Shown here one piece after another: positions 35,052 through 47,760 of a stretch of 64,000 bases of DNA (positions are counted from its first letter, which is position 1; each line of letters starts with the position of its first letter). The stretch comes from Liolophura sinensis (lineage: Eukaryota; Mollusca; Polyplacophora; Chitonida; Chitonidae): the NCBI RefSeq assembly GCF_032854445.1, contig NW_027018081.1:26448-90447 (forward strand). Direction: 5' to 3'. The notes under the pieces are model-generated. The model had not been told where the DNA came from and made no database searches. It saw nothing but the letters and a program-made list of their open reading frames with translations. The position numbers were made by a program, and so were the translations under genes.

Positions 35052-37796
35052 CCATGGAAACCAGGGAAATTTGCAATTTTTCAACAGCTGCCGATGCCTG
35101 GCTCAATTCCGCATCTTTTGGCACCTTACTGAAGTGGGTCAGTGTTCAGTTGTACTTTTTACAGCAGACTGTATCAAGTACCTTGTGTTTTTCATGTACA
35201 AATGGTCTGGTTTTTCTACACGTAGATAAAGACATTGAGATTGTCTTGCACTTAGAAGTAAGGCAATTGCTGGGTGAGTTAAATGGGCTTAGCCCAAAGA
35301 TTTCAAGTCTTCTGGGCTACCGAAGGGCACATAACTTATAGTCAAAAGTTGAATATAGTAATGACCAGTCGCGATTGTACAGAGTACAGTGTAGCCGATT
35401 TCAATTAACAAAAAGACCAGGCAAAAATGCAAAAGTGGAAAAACTGTTCCAGTGCTGCTGGTAAGAGGCTAATCCGACGTATTTTGTGACGAGAAATCAA
35501 ATGGTGCAAACCGCGTTGCTCTCCGACCAATACTTTTGGCTGTAGTGACAATTTAATAATTATTTATGTCATAATCACGTGCCCAGCAACGGCTCTTACT
35601 CCATGGAAACCAGGGAAATTTGCAATTTTTCGACAGCTGCCGATGCCTGGCTCAATTCCGAATCTTTTGGCACCTTACTGAAGTGGGTCAGTGTTCAGTT
35701 GTACTTTTTACAGCAGACTGTATCAAGTACCTTGTGTTTTTCACGTACAAATGGTGTGGTTTTTCTACACGTAGATAAAGACATTGAGATTGTCTTGCAC
35801 TTAGAAGTAAGGCAATTGCTGGGTGAGTTAAATGGGCTTAGCCCATAGATTTGACGTCTTCTGGGCTACCGAAGGGCACATAACATATAGTAAAAAGTTG
35901 AATATAGTAATGACCAGTCGCAATGGTACATAGTACATTGTAGCCGATTTCAATTAACAAAAAGACCAGGCAAAAGTGCAAAAGTGGAAAAACTGTTCCA
36001 GTGCTGCTGTTAAGAGGCTAATCCGACGTATTTTGTGACGAGAAATCGAATGGTGCAAACCGCGTTGCTCTCCGACCAATACTTTTGGCTGTAGTGACAA
36101 TTGAATGATCATTGATGTCATAATCACGTGCCCAGCAACGGCTCTTACTCCATGGAAACCAGGGAAATTTGCAATTTTTCAACAGCTGCCGATGCCTGGC
36201 CCAATTCCGCATCTTTTGGCACCTTATAAATGTGGGTCAGTGTTTAGTTGTACTTTTTACAGCAGACTGTATCAAGTACCTTGTGTTTTTTATTTACAAA
36301 TGGTCTGGTTTTTCTACACGTAGATAAAGACATTGAGATTGTCTTGCACTTAGAAGTAAGGCAATTGCTGGGTGAGTTAAATGGGCTTAGCCCAAAGATT
36401 TGACGTCTTCTGGGCTACCGAAGGGCACATAACTTATAGTCAAAAGTTGAATATAGTAATGACCAGTCGCGATTGTACAGAGTACAGTGTAGCCGATTTC
36501 AATTAACAAAAAGACCAGGCAAAAATGCAAAAGTGGAAAAACTGTTCCAGTGCTGCTAGTAAGAGGCTAATCCGACGTATTTTGTGACGAGAAATCGAAT
36601 GGTGGAATCCGCGTTGTTCTCCGACCAATACATTTGGCTGTAGCGACAATTGAATGATCATTGATGCCATAATCAGGTGCCCAGCAACGGCTCTTACTCC
36701 ATGGAAACCAGGGATATTTGCAATTTTTCAACAGCTGCCGATGCCTGGCTCAATTCCGCATCTTTTGGCACCTTACTGAAGTGGGTCAGTGTTCAGTTGT
36801 ACTTTTTACAGCAGACTGTATCGAGTACCTTGTGTTTTTCACGTACAAATGGTGTGGTTTTTCTACACGTAGATAAAGACATTGACATTGTCTTGCACTT
36901 AGAAGTAAGGCAATTGCTGGGTGAGTTAAATGGGCTTAGCCCAAAGATTTCAGGTCTTCTGGGCTACCGAAGGGCACATAACTTATAGTCAAAAGTTGAA
37001 TATAGTAATGACCAGTCGCGATTGTACAGAGTACAGTGTAGCCGATTTCAATTAACAAAAAGACCAGGCAAAAATGCAAATGTGGAAAAACTGTTCCAGT
37101 GCTGCTGGTAAGAGGCTAATCCGACGTATTTTGTGACGAGAAATCGAATGGTGCAAACCGCGTTGCTCTCCGACCAATACTTTTGGCTGTAGCGACAATT
37201 CAATGATCATTTATGTCATAATCACGTGCCCAGCAACGGCTCTTACTCCATGGAAACCATCGATTTTTGCAATTTTTTAACAGCTGCCGATGCCTGGCCC
37301 AATTCCGCATCTTTTGGCACCTTATAAATGTGGGTCAGTGTTTAGTTGTACTTTTTACAGCAGACTGTATCAAGTACCTTGTGTTTTTCATGTACAAATG
37401 GTCTGGTTTTTCTACACGTAGATAAAGACATTGAGATTGTCTTGCACTTAGAAGTAAGGCAATTGCTGGGTGAGTTAAATGGGCTTAGCCCAAAGATTTC
37501 AAGTCTTCTGGGCTACCGAAGGGCACATAACTTATAGTCAAAAGTTGAATATAGTAATGACCAGTCGCGATTGTACAGAGTACAGTGTAGCCGATTTCAA
37601 TTAACAAAAAAACCAGGTAAAAATGCAAAAGTGGAAAAACTGTTCCAGTGCTGCTGGTAAGAGTCCAATCCGACGTATTTTGTAACGAGAAATCGAATGG
37701 TGCAAACCGCGTTGCTCTCCGACCAATACTTTTGGCTGTAGTTACAATTGAATGATCATTTATGTCATAATCACGTGCCCAGCAACGGCTCTTACT
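35052..37796 (+). repeat. Higher-order unit O-P-Q-R-S1 (monomers 64-68)
   Basis: Anchors are at 35052, 35601, 36150, 36699 and 37248. O is preceded by GAGTCCAATCC, GTAACGAG and GTTACAATTG. P is preceded by AAATCAAATGG and has TTTCGACAG and CCGAATC. Q is preceded by GCTGTTAAGAGG and has TTTTATTTAC. R is preceded by GGTGGAATCCGCG and has GACATTGACATTG. S1 has CATCGATTTTT and TTTCAAGTC. All spacings are exactly 549, so the block is 2,745 bp. O to R recur at +2,745 with only two differences noticed by eye. Confidence 0.9.
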
Positions 37797-40700
37797 CCAT
37801 GGAAACCAGGGAAATTTGCAATTTTTCAACAGCTGCCGATGCCTGGCTCAATTCCGCATCTTTTGGCACCTTACTGAAGTGGGTCAGTGTTCAGTTGTAC
37901 TTTTTACAGCAGACTGTATCAAGTACCTTGTGTTTTTCATGTACAAATGGTCTGGTTTTTCTACACGTAGATAAAGACATTGAGATTGTCTTGCACTTAG
38001 AAGTAAGGCAATTGCTGGGTGAGTTAAATGGGCTTAGCCCAAAGATTTCAAGTCTTCTGGGCTACCGAAGGGCACATAACTTATAGTCAAAAGTTGAATA
38101 TAGTAATGACCAGTCGCGATTGTACAGAGTACAGTGTAGCCGATTTCAATTAACAAAAAGACCAGGCAAAAATGCAAAAGTGGAAAAACTGTTCCAGTGC
38201 TGCTGGTAAGAGGCTAATCCGACGTATTTTGTGACGAGAAATCAAATGGTGCAAACCGCGTTGCTCTCCGACCAATACTTTTGGCTGTAGTGACAATTTA
38301 ATGATTATTTATGTCATAATCACGTGCCCAGCAACGGCTCTTACTCCATGGAAACCAGGGAAATTTGCAATTTTTCGACAGCTGCCGATGCCTGGCTCAA
38401 TTCCGAATCTTTTGGCACCTTACTGAAGTGGGTCAGTGTTCAGTTGTACTTTTTACAGCAGACTGTATCAAGTACCTTGTGTTTTTCACGTACAAATGGT
38501 GTGGTTTTTCTACACGTAGATAAAGACATTGAGATTGTCTTGCACTTAGAAGTAAGGCAATTGCTGGGTGAGTTAAATGGGCTTAGCCCATAGATTTGAC
38601 GTCTTCTGGGCTACCGAAGGGCACATAACATATAGTAAAAAGTTGAATATAGTAATGACCAGTCGCAATGGTACATAGTACATTGTAGCCGATTTCAATT
38701 AACAAAAAGACCAGGCAAAAGTGCAAAAGTGGAAAAACTGTTCCAGTGCTGCTGTTAAGAGGCTAATCCGACGTATTTTGTGACGAGAAATCGAATGGTG
38801 CAAACCGCGTTGCTCTCCGACCAATACTTTTGGCTGTAGTGACAATTGAATGATCATTGATGTCATAATCACGTGCCCAGCAACGGCTCTTACTCCATGG
38901 AAACCAGGGAAATTTGCAATTTTTCAACAGCTGCCGATGCCTGGCCCAATTCCGCATCTTTTGGCACCTTATAAATGTGGGTCAGTGTTTAGTTGTACTT
39001 TTTACAGCAGACTGTATCAAGTACCTTGTGTTTTTTATTTACAAATGGTGTGGTTTTTCTACACGTAGATAAAGACATTGAGATTGTCTTGCACTTAGAA
39101 GTAAGGCAATTGCTGGGTGAGTTAAATGGGCTTAGCCCAAAGATTTGACGTCTTCTGGGCTACCGAAGGGCACATAACTTATAGTCAAAAGTTGAATATA
39201 GTAATGACCAGTCGCGATTGTACAGAGTACAGTGTAGCCGATTTCAATTAACAAAAAGACCAGGCAAAAATGCAAAAGTGGAAAAACTGTTCCAGTGCTG
39301 CTAGTAAGAGGCTAATCCGACGTATTTTGTGACGAGAAATCGAATGGTGGAATCCGCGTTGTTCTCCGACCAATACATTTGGCTGTAGCGACAATTGAAT
39401 GATCATTGATGCCATAATCAGGTGCCCAGCAACGGCTCTTACTCCATGGAAACCAGGGATATTTGCAATTTTTCAACAGCTGCCGATGCCTGGCTCAATT
39501 CCGCATCTTTTGGCACCTTACTGAAGTGGGTCAGTGTTCAGTTGTACTTTTTACAGCAGACTGTATCGAGTACCTTGTGTTTTTCACGTACAAATGGTGT
39601 GGTTTTTCTACACGTAGATAAAGACATTGACATTGTCTTGCACTTAGAAGTAAGGCAATTGCTGGGTGAGTTAAATGGGCTTAGCCCAAAGATTTCAGGT
39701 CTTCTGGGCTACCGAAGGGCACATAACTTATAGTCAAAAGTTGAATATAGTAATGACCAGTCGCGATTGTACAGAGTACAGTGTAGCCGATTTCAATTAA
39801 CAAAAAGACCAGGCAAAAATGCAAATGTGGAAAAACTGTTCCAGTGCTGCTGGTAAGAGGCTAATCCGACGTATTTTGTGACGAGAAATCGAATGGTGCA
39901 AACCGCGTTGCTCTCCGACCAATACTTTTGGCTGTAGTGACAATTGAATGATCATTGATGTCATAATCACGTGCCCAGCAACGGCTCTTACTCCATGGAA
40001 ACCAGGGAAATTTGCAATTTTTCAACAGCTGCCGATGCCTGGCCCAATTCCGCATCTTTTGGCACCTTATAAATGTGGGTCAGTGTTTAGTTGTACTTTT
40101 TACAGCAGACTGTATCAAGTACCTTGTGTTTTTTATTTACAAATGGTGTGGTTTTTCTACACGTAGATAAAGACATTGAGATTGTCTTGCACTTAGAAGT
40201 AAGGCAATTGCTGGGTGAGTTAAATGGGCTTAGCCCAAAGATTTGACGTCTTCTGGGCTACCGAAGGGCACATAACTTATAGTCAAAAGTTGAATATAGT
40301 AATGACCAGTCGCGATTGTACAGAGTACAGTGTAGCCGATTTCAATTAACAAAAAGACCAGGCAAAAATGCAAAAGTGGAAAAACTGTTCCAGTGCTGCT
40401 AGTAAGAGGCTAATCCGACGTATTTTGTGACGAGAAATCGAATGGTGGAATCCGCGTTGTTCTCCGACCAATACATTTGGCTGTAGCGACAATTGAATGA
40501 TCATTGATGCCATAATCAGGTGCCCAGCAACGGCTCTTACTCCATGGAAACCAGGGATATTTGCAATTTTTCAACAGCTGCCGATGCCTGGCTCAATTCC
40601 GCATCTTTTGGCACCTTACTGAAGTGGGTCAGTGTTCAGTTGTACTTTTTACAGCAGACTGTATCGAGTACCTTGTGTTTTTCACGTACAAATGGTGTGG

Positions 40701-41639
40701 TTTTTCTACACGTAGATAAAGACATTGACATTGTCTTGCACTTAGAAGTAAGGCAATTGCTGGGTGAGTTAAATGGGCTTAGCCCAAAGATTTCAGGTCT
40801 TCTGGGCTACCGAAGGGCACATAACTTATAGTCAAAAGTTGAATATAGTAATGACCAGTCGCGATTGTACAGAGTACAGTGTAGCCGATTTCAATTAACA
40901 AAAAGACCAGGCAAAAATGCAAATGTGGAAAAACTGTTCCAGTGCTGCTGGTAAGAGGCTAATCCGACGTATTTTGTGACGAGAAATCGAATGGTGCAAA
41001 CCGCGTTGCTCTCCGACCAATACTTTTGGCTGTAGCGACAATTCAATGATCATTTATGTCATAATCACGTGCCCAGCAACGGCTCTTACTCCATGGAAAC
41101 CATCGATTTTTGCAATTTTTTAACAGCTGCCGATGCCTGGCCCAATTCCGCATCTTTTGGCACCTTATAAATGTGGGTCAGTGTTTAGTTGTACTTTTTA
41201 CAGCAGACTGTATCAAGTACCTTGTGTTTTTCATGTACAAATGGTCTGGTTTTTCTACACGTAGATAAAGACATTGAGATTGTCTTGCACTTAGAAGTAA
41301 GGCAATTGCTGGGTGAGTTAAATGGGCTTAGCCCAAAGATTTCAAGTCTTCTGGGCTACCGAAGGGCACATAACTTATAGTCAAAAGTTGAATATAGTAA
41401 TGACCAGTCGCGATTGTACAGAGTACAGTGTAGCCGATTTCAATTAACAAAAAGACCAGGCAAAAATGCAAAAGTGGAAAAACTGTTCCAGTGCTGCTGG
41501 TAAGAGGCTAATCCGACGTATTTTGTGACGAGAAATCAAATGGTGCAAACCGCGTTGCTCTCCGACCAATACTTTTGGCTGTAGTGACAATTGAATGATT
41601 ATTTATGTCATAATCACGTGCCCAGCAACGGCTCTTACT
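37797..41639 (+). repeat. Higher-order unit O-P-Q-R-Q-R-S1 (monomers 69-75)
   Basis: Anchors are at 37797, 38346, 38895, 39444, 39993, 40542 and 41091. It is the preceding five-monomer unit with the Q-R pair duplicated in tandem (1,098 bp). The second Q lacks its usual upstream GCTGTTAAGAGG and instead follows an R tail. This places the exchange point between about 39853 and 39938. S1 to S1 distance is 3,843 bp, seven monomers. Confidence 0.9.
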
Positions 41640-43837
41640 CCATGGAAACCAGGGAAATTTGCAATTTTTCGACAGCTGCCGATGCCTGGCTCAATTCCGA
41701 ATCTTTTGGCACCTTACTGAAGTGGGTCAGTGTTCAGTTGTACTTTTTACAGCAGACTGTATCAAGTACCTTGTGTTTTTCACGTACAAATGGTGTGGTT
41801 TTTCTACACGTAGATAAAGACATTGAGATTGTCTTGCACTTAGAAGTAAGGCAATTGCTGGGTGAGTTAAATGGGCTTAGCCCATAGATTTGACGTCTTC
41901 TGGGCTACCGAAGGGCACATAACATATAGTAAAAAGTTGAATATAGTAATGACCAGTCGCAATGGTACATAGTACATTGTAGCCGATTTCAATTAACAAA
42001 AAGACCAGGCAAAAGTGCAAAAGTGGAAAAACTGTTCCAGTGCTGCTGTTAAGAGGCTAATCCGACGTATTTTGTGACGAGAAATCGAATGGTGCAAACC
42101 GCGTTGCTCTCCGACCAATACTTTTGGCTGTAGTGACAATTGAATGATCATTGATGTCATAATCACGTGCCCAGCAACGGCTCTTACTCCATGGAAACCA
42201 GGGAAATTTGCAATTTTTCAACAGCTGCCGATGCCTGGCCCAATTCCGCATCTTTTGGCACCTTATAAATGTGGGTCAGTGTTTAGTTGTACTTTTTACA
42301 GCAGACTGTATCAAGTACCTTGTGTTTTTTATTTACAAATGGTGTGGTTTTTCTACACGTAGATAAAGACATTGAGATTGTCTTGCACTTAGAAGTAAGG
42401 CAATTGCTGGGTGAGTTAAATGGGCTTAGCCCAAAGATTTGACGTCTTCTGGGCTACCGAAGGGCACATAACTTATAGTCAAAAGTTGAATATAGTAATG
42501 ACCAGTCGCGATTGTACAAAGTACAGTGTAGCCGATTTCAATTAACAAAAAGACCAGGCAAAAATGCAAAAGTGGAAAAAACTGTTCCAGTGCTGCTAGT
42601 AAGAGGCTAATCCGACGTATTTTGTGACGAGAAATCGAATGGTGGAATCCGCGTTGTTCTCCGACCAATACATTTGGCTGTAGCGACAATTGAATGATCA
42701 TTGATGCCATAATCAGGTGCCCAGCAACGGCTCTTACTCCATGGAAACCAGGGATATTTGCAATTTTTCAACAGCTGCCGATGCCTGGCTCAATTCCGCA
42801 TCTTTTGGCACCTTACTGAAGTGGGTCAGTGTTCAGTTGTACTTTTTACAGCAGACTGTATCGAGTACCTTGTGTTTTTCACGTACAAATGGTCTGGTTT
42901 TTCTACACGTAGATAAAGACATTGACATTGTCCTTGCACTTAGAAGTAAGGCAATTGCTGGGTGAGTTAAATGGGCTTAGCCCAAAGATTTCAGGTCTTC
43001 TGGGCTACCGAAGGGCACATAACTTATAGTCAAAAGTTGAATATAGTAATGACCAGTCGCGATTGTACAGAGTACAGTGTAGCCGATTTCAATTAACAAA
43101 AAGACCAGGCAAAAATGCAAATGTGGAAAAACTGTTCCAGTGCTGCTGGTAAGAGGCTAATCCGACGTATTTTGTGACGAGAAATCGAATGGTGCAAACC
43201 GCGTTGCTCTCCGACCAATACTTTTGGCTGTAGCGACAATTCAATGATCATTTATGTCATAATCACGTGCCCAGCAACGGCTCTTACTCCATGGAAACCA
43301 TCGATTTTTGCAATTTTTCAACAGCTGCCGATGCCTGGCCCAATTCCGCATCTTTTGGCACCTTATAAATGTGGGTCAGTGTTTAGTTGTACTTTTTACA
43401 GCAGACTGTATCAAGTACCTTGTGTTTTTTATGTACAAATGGTCTGGTTTTTCTACACGTAGATAAAGACATTGAGATTGTCTTGGACTTAGAAGTAAGA
43501 CAATTGCTGGGTGAGTTAAATGGGCTTGGCCCAAAGATTTCAGGTCTTCTGGGCTACCGAAGGGCACATAACTTATAGTCAAAAGTTGAATATAGTAATG
43601 ACCAGTCGCGATTGTACAGAGTACAGTGTAGCCGGTTTCAATTAACAAAAAGACCAGGCAAAAATGCAAAAGTGGAAAAACTGTTCCAGTGCTACTAGTA
43701 AGAGGCTAATCCGACGTATTTTGTGACGAGAAATCGAATGGTGCAAACCGCGTTGCTCTCCGACCAATACTTTTGGCTGTAGTGACAATTGAATGATCAT
43801 TGATGCCATAATCACGTGCCCAGCAACGGCTCTTACT
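41640..43837 (+). repeat. Four-monomer unit P-Q-R-S2 (monomers 76-79)
   Basis: Anchors are at 41640, 42189, 42739 and 43289. P, Q and R match 38346-39992 at an offset of 3,294-3,295 bp (six monomers). The last unit has CATCGATTTTT but a B-type second half (TTTTATGTAC, CTTGGACTT), so I call it S2. Two single-base insertions occur in R and just upstream of it, in A and C runs. Confidence 0.88.
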
Positions 43838-45484
43838 CCATGGAAACCAGGGATATTTGCAATTTTTTAACAGCTGCCGATGCCTGGCCCAATTCCGCAT
43901 CTTTTGGCACCTTATAAATGTGGGTCAGTGTTTAGTTGTACTTTTTACAGCAGACTGTATCAAGTACCTTGTGTTTTTTATGTACAAATGGTCTGGTTTT
44001 TCTACACGTAGATAAAGACATTGAGATTGTCTTGGACTTAGAAGTAAGACAATTGCTGGGTGAGTTAAATGGGCTTGGCCCAAAGATTTCAGGTCTTCTG
44101 GGCTACCGAAGGGCACATAACTTATAGTCAAAAGTTGAATATAGTAATGACCAGTCGCGATTGTACAGAGTACAGTGTAGCCGATTTCAATTAACAAAAA
44201 GACCAGGTAAAAATGCAAAAGTGGAAAAACTGTTCCAGTTGCTGCTGGTAAGAGGCTAATCCGACGTATTTTGTGACGAGAAATCGAATGGTGCAATCCG
44301 CGTTGCTCTCTGACTAATACTTTTGGCTGTAGTGACAATTGAATGACCATTTATGTCATAATCACGTGCCCAGCAACGGCTCTTACTCCATGGAAACCAG
44401 GGATATTTGCAATTCGTCAACAGTTGCCGATGCCTGGCCCAATTCCGCATCTTTTGGCACCTTATAAATGTGGGTGAGTGTTTAGTTGTACTTTTTACAG
44501 CAGACTGTATCAAGTACCTTGTGTTTTTATGTACAAATGGTCTGGTTTTTCTACACGTAGATAAAGACATTGAGATTGTCTTGGACTTAGAAGTAAGACA
44601 ATGGCTGGGTGAGTTAAATGGGCTTGGCCCAAAGATTTCAGGTCTTCTGGGCTACCGAAGGGCACATAACTTATAGTCAAAAGTTGAATATAGTAATGAC
44701 CAGTCGCGATTGTACAGAGTACAGTGTAGCCGATTTCAATTAACAAAAAGACCAGGTAAAAATGCAAAAGTGGAAAAACTGTTCCAGTGCTGCTAGTAAG
44801 AGGCTAATCCGACGTATTTTGTGACGAGAAATCGAATTGTGCAAACCGCATTGCTCTCCGACCAATACTTTTGGCTGTAGTGACAATTCAATGATCATTT
44901 ATGCCATAACCACGTGCACAGCAACGGCTCTTACTCCATGGAAACCAGGGAAATTTGCAATTTTTCAACAGCTGCCGATGCCTGGCCCAATTCCGCATCT
45001 TTTGGCACCTTACTGAAGTGGGTCAGTGTTCAGTTGTACTTTTTACAGCAGACTGTATCAAGTACCTTGTGTTTTTCATGTACAAATGGTCTGGTTTTTC
45101 TACACGTAGATAAAGACATTGAGATTGTCTTGCACTTAGAAGTAAGGCAATTGCTGGGTGAGTTAAATGGGCTTAGCCCAAAGATTTCAGATCCTCTGGG
45201 CTACCGAAGGGCACATAACTTATAGTTAAAAGTTGAATATAGTAATGACCAGTCGCGATTGTACAGAGTACAGTGTAGCCGATTTCAATTAACAAAAAGA
45301 CCAGGCAAAAATGCAAAAGTGGAAAAACTGTTCCAGTGCTGCTGGTAAGAGGCTAATCCGACGTATTTTGTGACGAGAAATCAAATGGTGCAAACCGCGT
45401 TGCTCTCCGACCAATACTTTTGGCTGTAGTGACAATTGAATGATTATTTATGTCATAATCACGTGCCCAGCAACGGCTCTTACT
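43838..45484 (+). repeat. Monomers 80-82: Y-W-X
   Basis: Anchors are at 43838, 44388 and 44936. Y is a B unit preceded by GATGCCATAATC. W has AATTCGTCAACAG and GGGTGAGTG in place of GGGTCAGTG. X is preceded by ACCGCATTGCTC and ATAACCACGTGCAC. W recurs at 47682, 49876 and 63609. Confidence 0.85.
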
Positions 45485-47681
45485 CCATGGAAACCAGGGA
45501 AATTTGCAATTTTTCGACAGCTGCCGATGCCTGGCTCAATTCCGAATCTTTTGGCACCTTACTGAAGTGGGTCAGTGTTCAGTTGTACTTTTTACAGCAG
45601 ACTGTATCAAGTACCTTGTGTTTTTCACGTACAAATGGTGTGGTTTTTCTACACGTAGATAAAGACATTGAGATTGTCTTGCACTTAGAAGTAAGGCAAT
45701 TGCTGGGTGAGTTAAATGGGCTTAGCCCAAAGATTTGACGTCTTCTGGGCTACCGAAGGGCACATAACATATAGTAAAAAGTTGAATATAGTAATGACCA
45801 GTCGCAATGGTACATAGTACAGTGTAGCCGATTTCAATTAACAAAAAGACCAGGCAAAAGTGCAAAAGTGGAAAAACTGTTCCAGTGCTGCTGTTAAGAG
45901 GCTAATCCGACGTATTTTGTGACGAGAAATCGAATGGTGCAAACCGCGTTGCTCTCCGACCAATACTTTTGGCTGTAGTGACAATTGAATGATCATTGAT
46001 GTCATAATCACGTGCCCAGCAACGGCTCTTACTCCATGGAAACCAGGGATATTTGCAATTTTTCAACAGCTGCCGATGCCTGGCTCAATTCCGCATCTTT
46101 TGGCATCTTGCTGAAGTGGGTCAGTGTTCAGTTGTACTTTTTACAGCAGACTGTATCAAGTACCTTGTGTTTTTCACGTACAAATGGTGTGGTTTTTCTA
46201 CACGTAGATAACGACATTGAGATTGTCTTGCACTTAGAAGTAAGGCAATTGCTGGGTGAGTTAAATGGGCTTAGCCCAAAGATTTGACGTCTTCTGGGCT
46301 ACCGAAGGGCACATAACTTATAGTCAAAAGTTGAATATAGTAATGACCAGTCGCGATTGTACAGAGTACAGTGTAGCCGGTTTCAATTAACAAAAAGACC
46401 AGGCAAAAATGCAAAAGTGGAAAAACTGTTCCAGTGCTGCTAGTAAGAGGCTAATCCGACGTATTTTGTGACGAGAAATCGAATGGTGGAATCCGCGTTG
46501 CTCTCCGACCAATACTTTTGGCTGTAGCGACAATTGAATGATCATTGATGCCATAATCACGTGCCCAGCAACGGCTCTCACTCCATGGAAACCAGGGATA
46601 TTTGCAATTTTTCAACAGCTGCCGATGCCTGGCTCAATTCCGCTTCTTTTGGCACCTTACTTAAGTGGGTCAGTGTTCAGTTGTACTTTTTACAGCAGAC
46701 TGTATCGAGTACCTTGTGTTTTTCACGTACAAATGGTGTGGTTTTTCTACACGTAGATAAAGACATTGACATTGTCTTGCACTTAGAAGTAAGGCAATTG
46801 CTGGGTGAGTTAAATGGGCTTAGCCCAAAGATTTCAGGTCTTCTGGGCTACCGAAGGGCACATAACTTATAGTCAAAAGTTGAATATAGTAATGACCAGT
46901 CGCGATTGTACAGAGTACAGTGTAGCCGATTTCAATTAACAAAAAGACCAGGCAAAAATGCAACAATGGAATAACTGTTCCAGTGCTGCTGGTAAGAGGC
47001 TAATCCGACGTATTTTGTGACGAGAAATCGAATGGTGCAAACCGCGTTGCTCTCCGACCAATACTTTTGGCTGTAGCGACAATTCAATGATCATTTATGT
47101 CATAATCACGTGCCCAGCAACGGCTCTTACTCCATGGAAACCATCGATTTTTGCAATTTTTTAACAGCTGCCGATGCCTGGCACAATTCCGCATCTTTTG
47201 GCACCTTATAAATGTGGGTCAGTGTTTAGTTGTACTTTTTACAGCAGACTGTATCAAGTACCTTGTGTTTTTTATGTACAAATGGTCTGGTTTTTCTACA
47301 CGTAGATAAGACATTGAGATTGTCTTGGACTTAGAAGTAAGACAATTGCTGGGTGAGTTAAATGGGCTTGGCCCAAGGATTTCAGGTCTTCTGGGCTACC
47401 GAAGGGCACATAACTTATAGTCAAAAGTTGAATATAGTAATGACCAGTCGCGATTGTACAGAGTACAGTGTAGCCGGTTTCAATTAACAAAAAGACCAGG
47501 CAAAATGCAAAAGTGGAAAAACTGTTCCAGTGCTACTAGTAAGAGGCTAATCCGACGTATTTTGGTGACGAGAAATCGAATGGTGCAAACCGCGTTGCTC
47601 TCCGACCAATACTTTTGGCTGTAGTGACAATTGAATGATCATTGATGCCATAATCACGTTGCCCCAGCAACGGCTCTTACT
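45485..47681 (+). repeat. Four-monomer unit P-Q'-R'-S2 (monomers 83-86)
   Basis: Anchors are at 45485, 46034, 46583 and 47132. Q' keeps the upstream GCTGTTAAGAGG but has an A-type core rather than TTTTATTTAC. R' has TTACTTAAG and CTCACTCC. S2 ends in an indel-rich stretch. S2 to S2 distance from the previous unit is 3,843 bp, seven monomers. Confidence 0.85.
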
Positions 47682-47760
47682 CCATGGAAACCAGGGATAT
47701 TTGCAATTCGTCAACAGCTGCCGATGCCTGGCCCAATTCGCATCTTTTGGCACCTTATAA
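47300..47760. other. Short indel cluster
   Basis: Six or so single-base indels lie within one unit: AGATAAGACATTG near 47306, GGCAAAATGC near 47501, TTTTGGTGACG near 47562, CACGTTGCCCC near 47656 and AATTCGCATC near 47737. Flanking units are clean. Isolated sequencing error is the simplest explanation. Confidence 0.6.
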
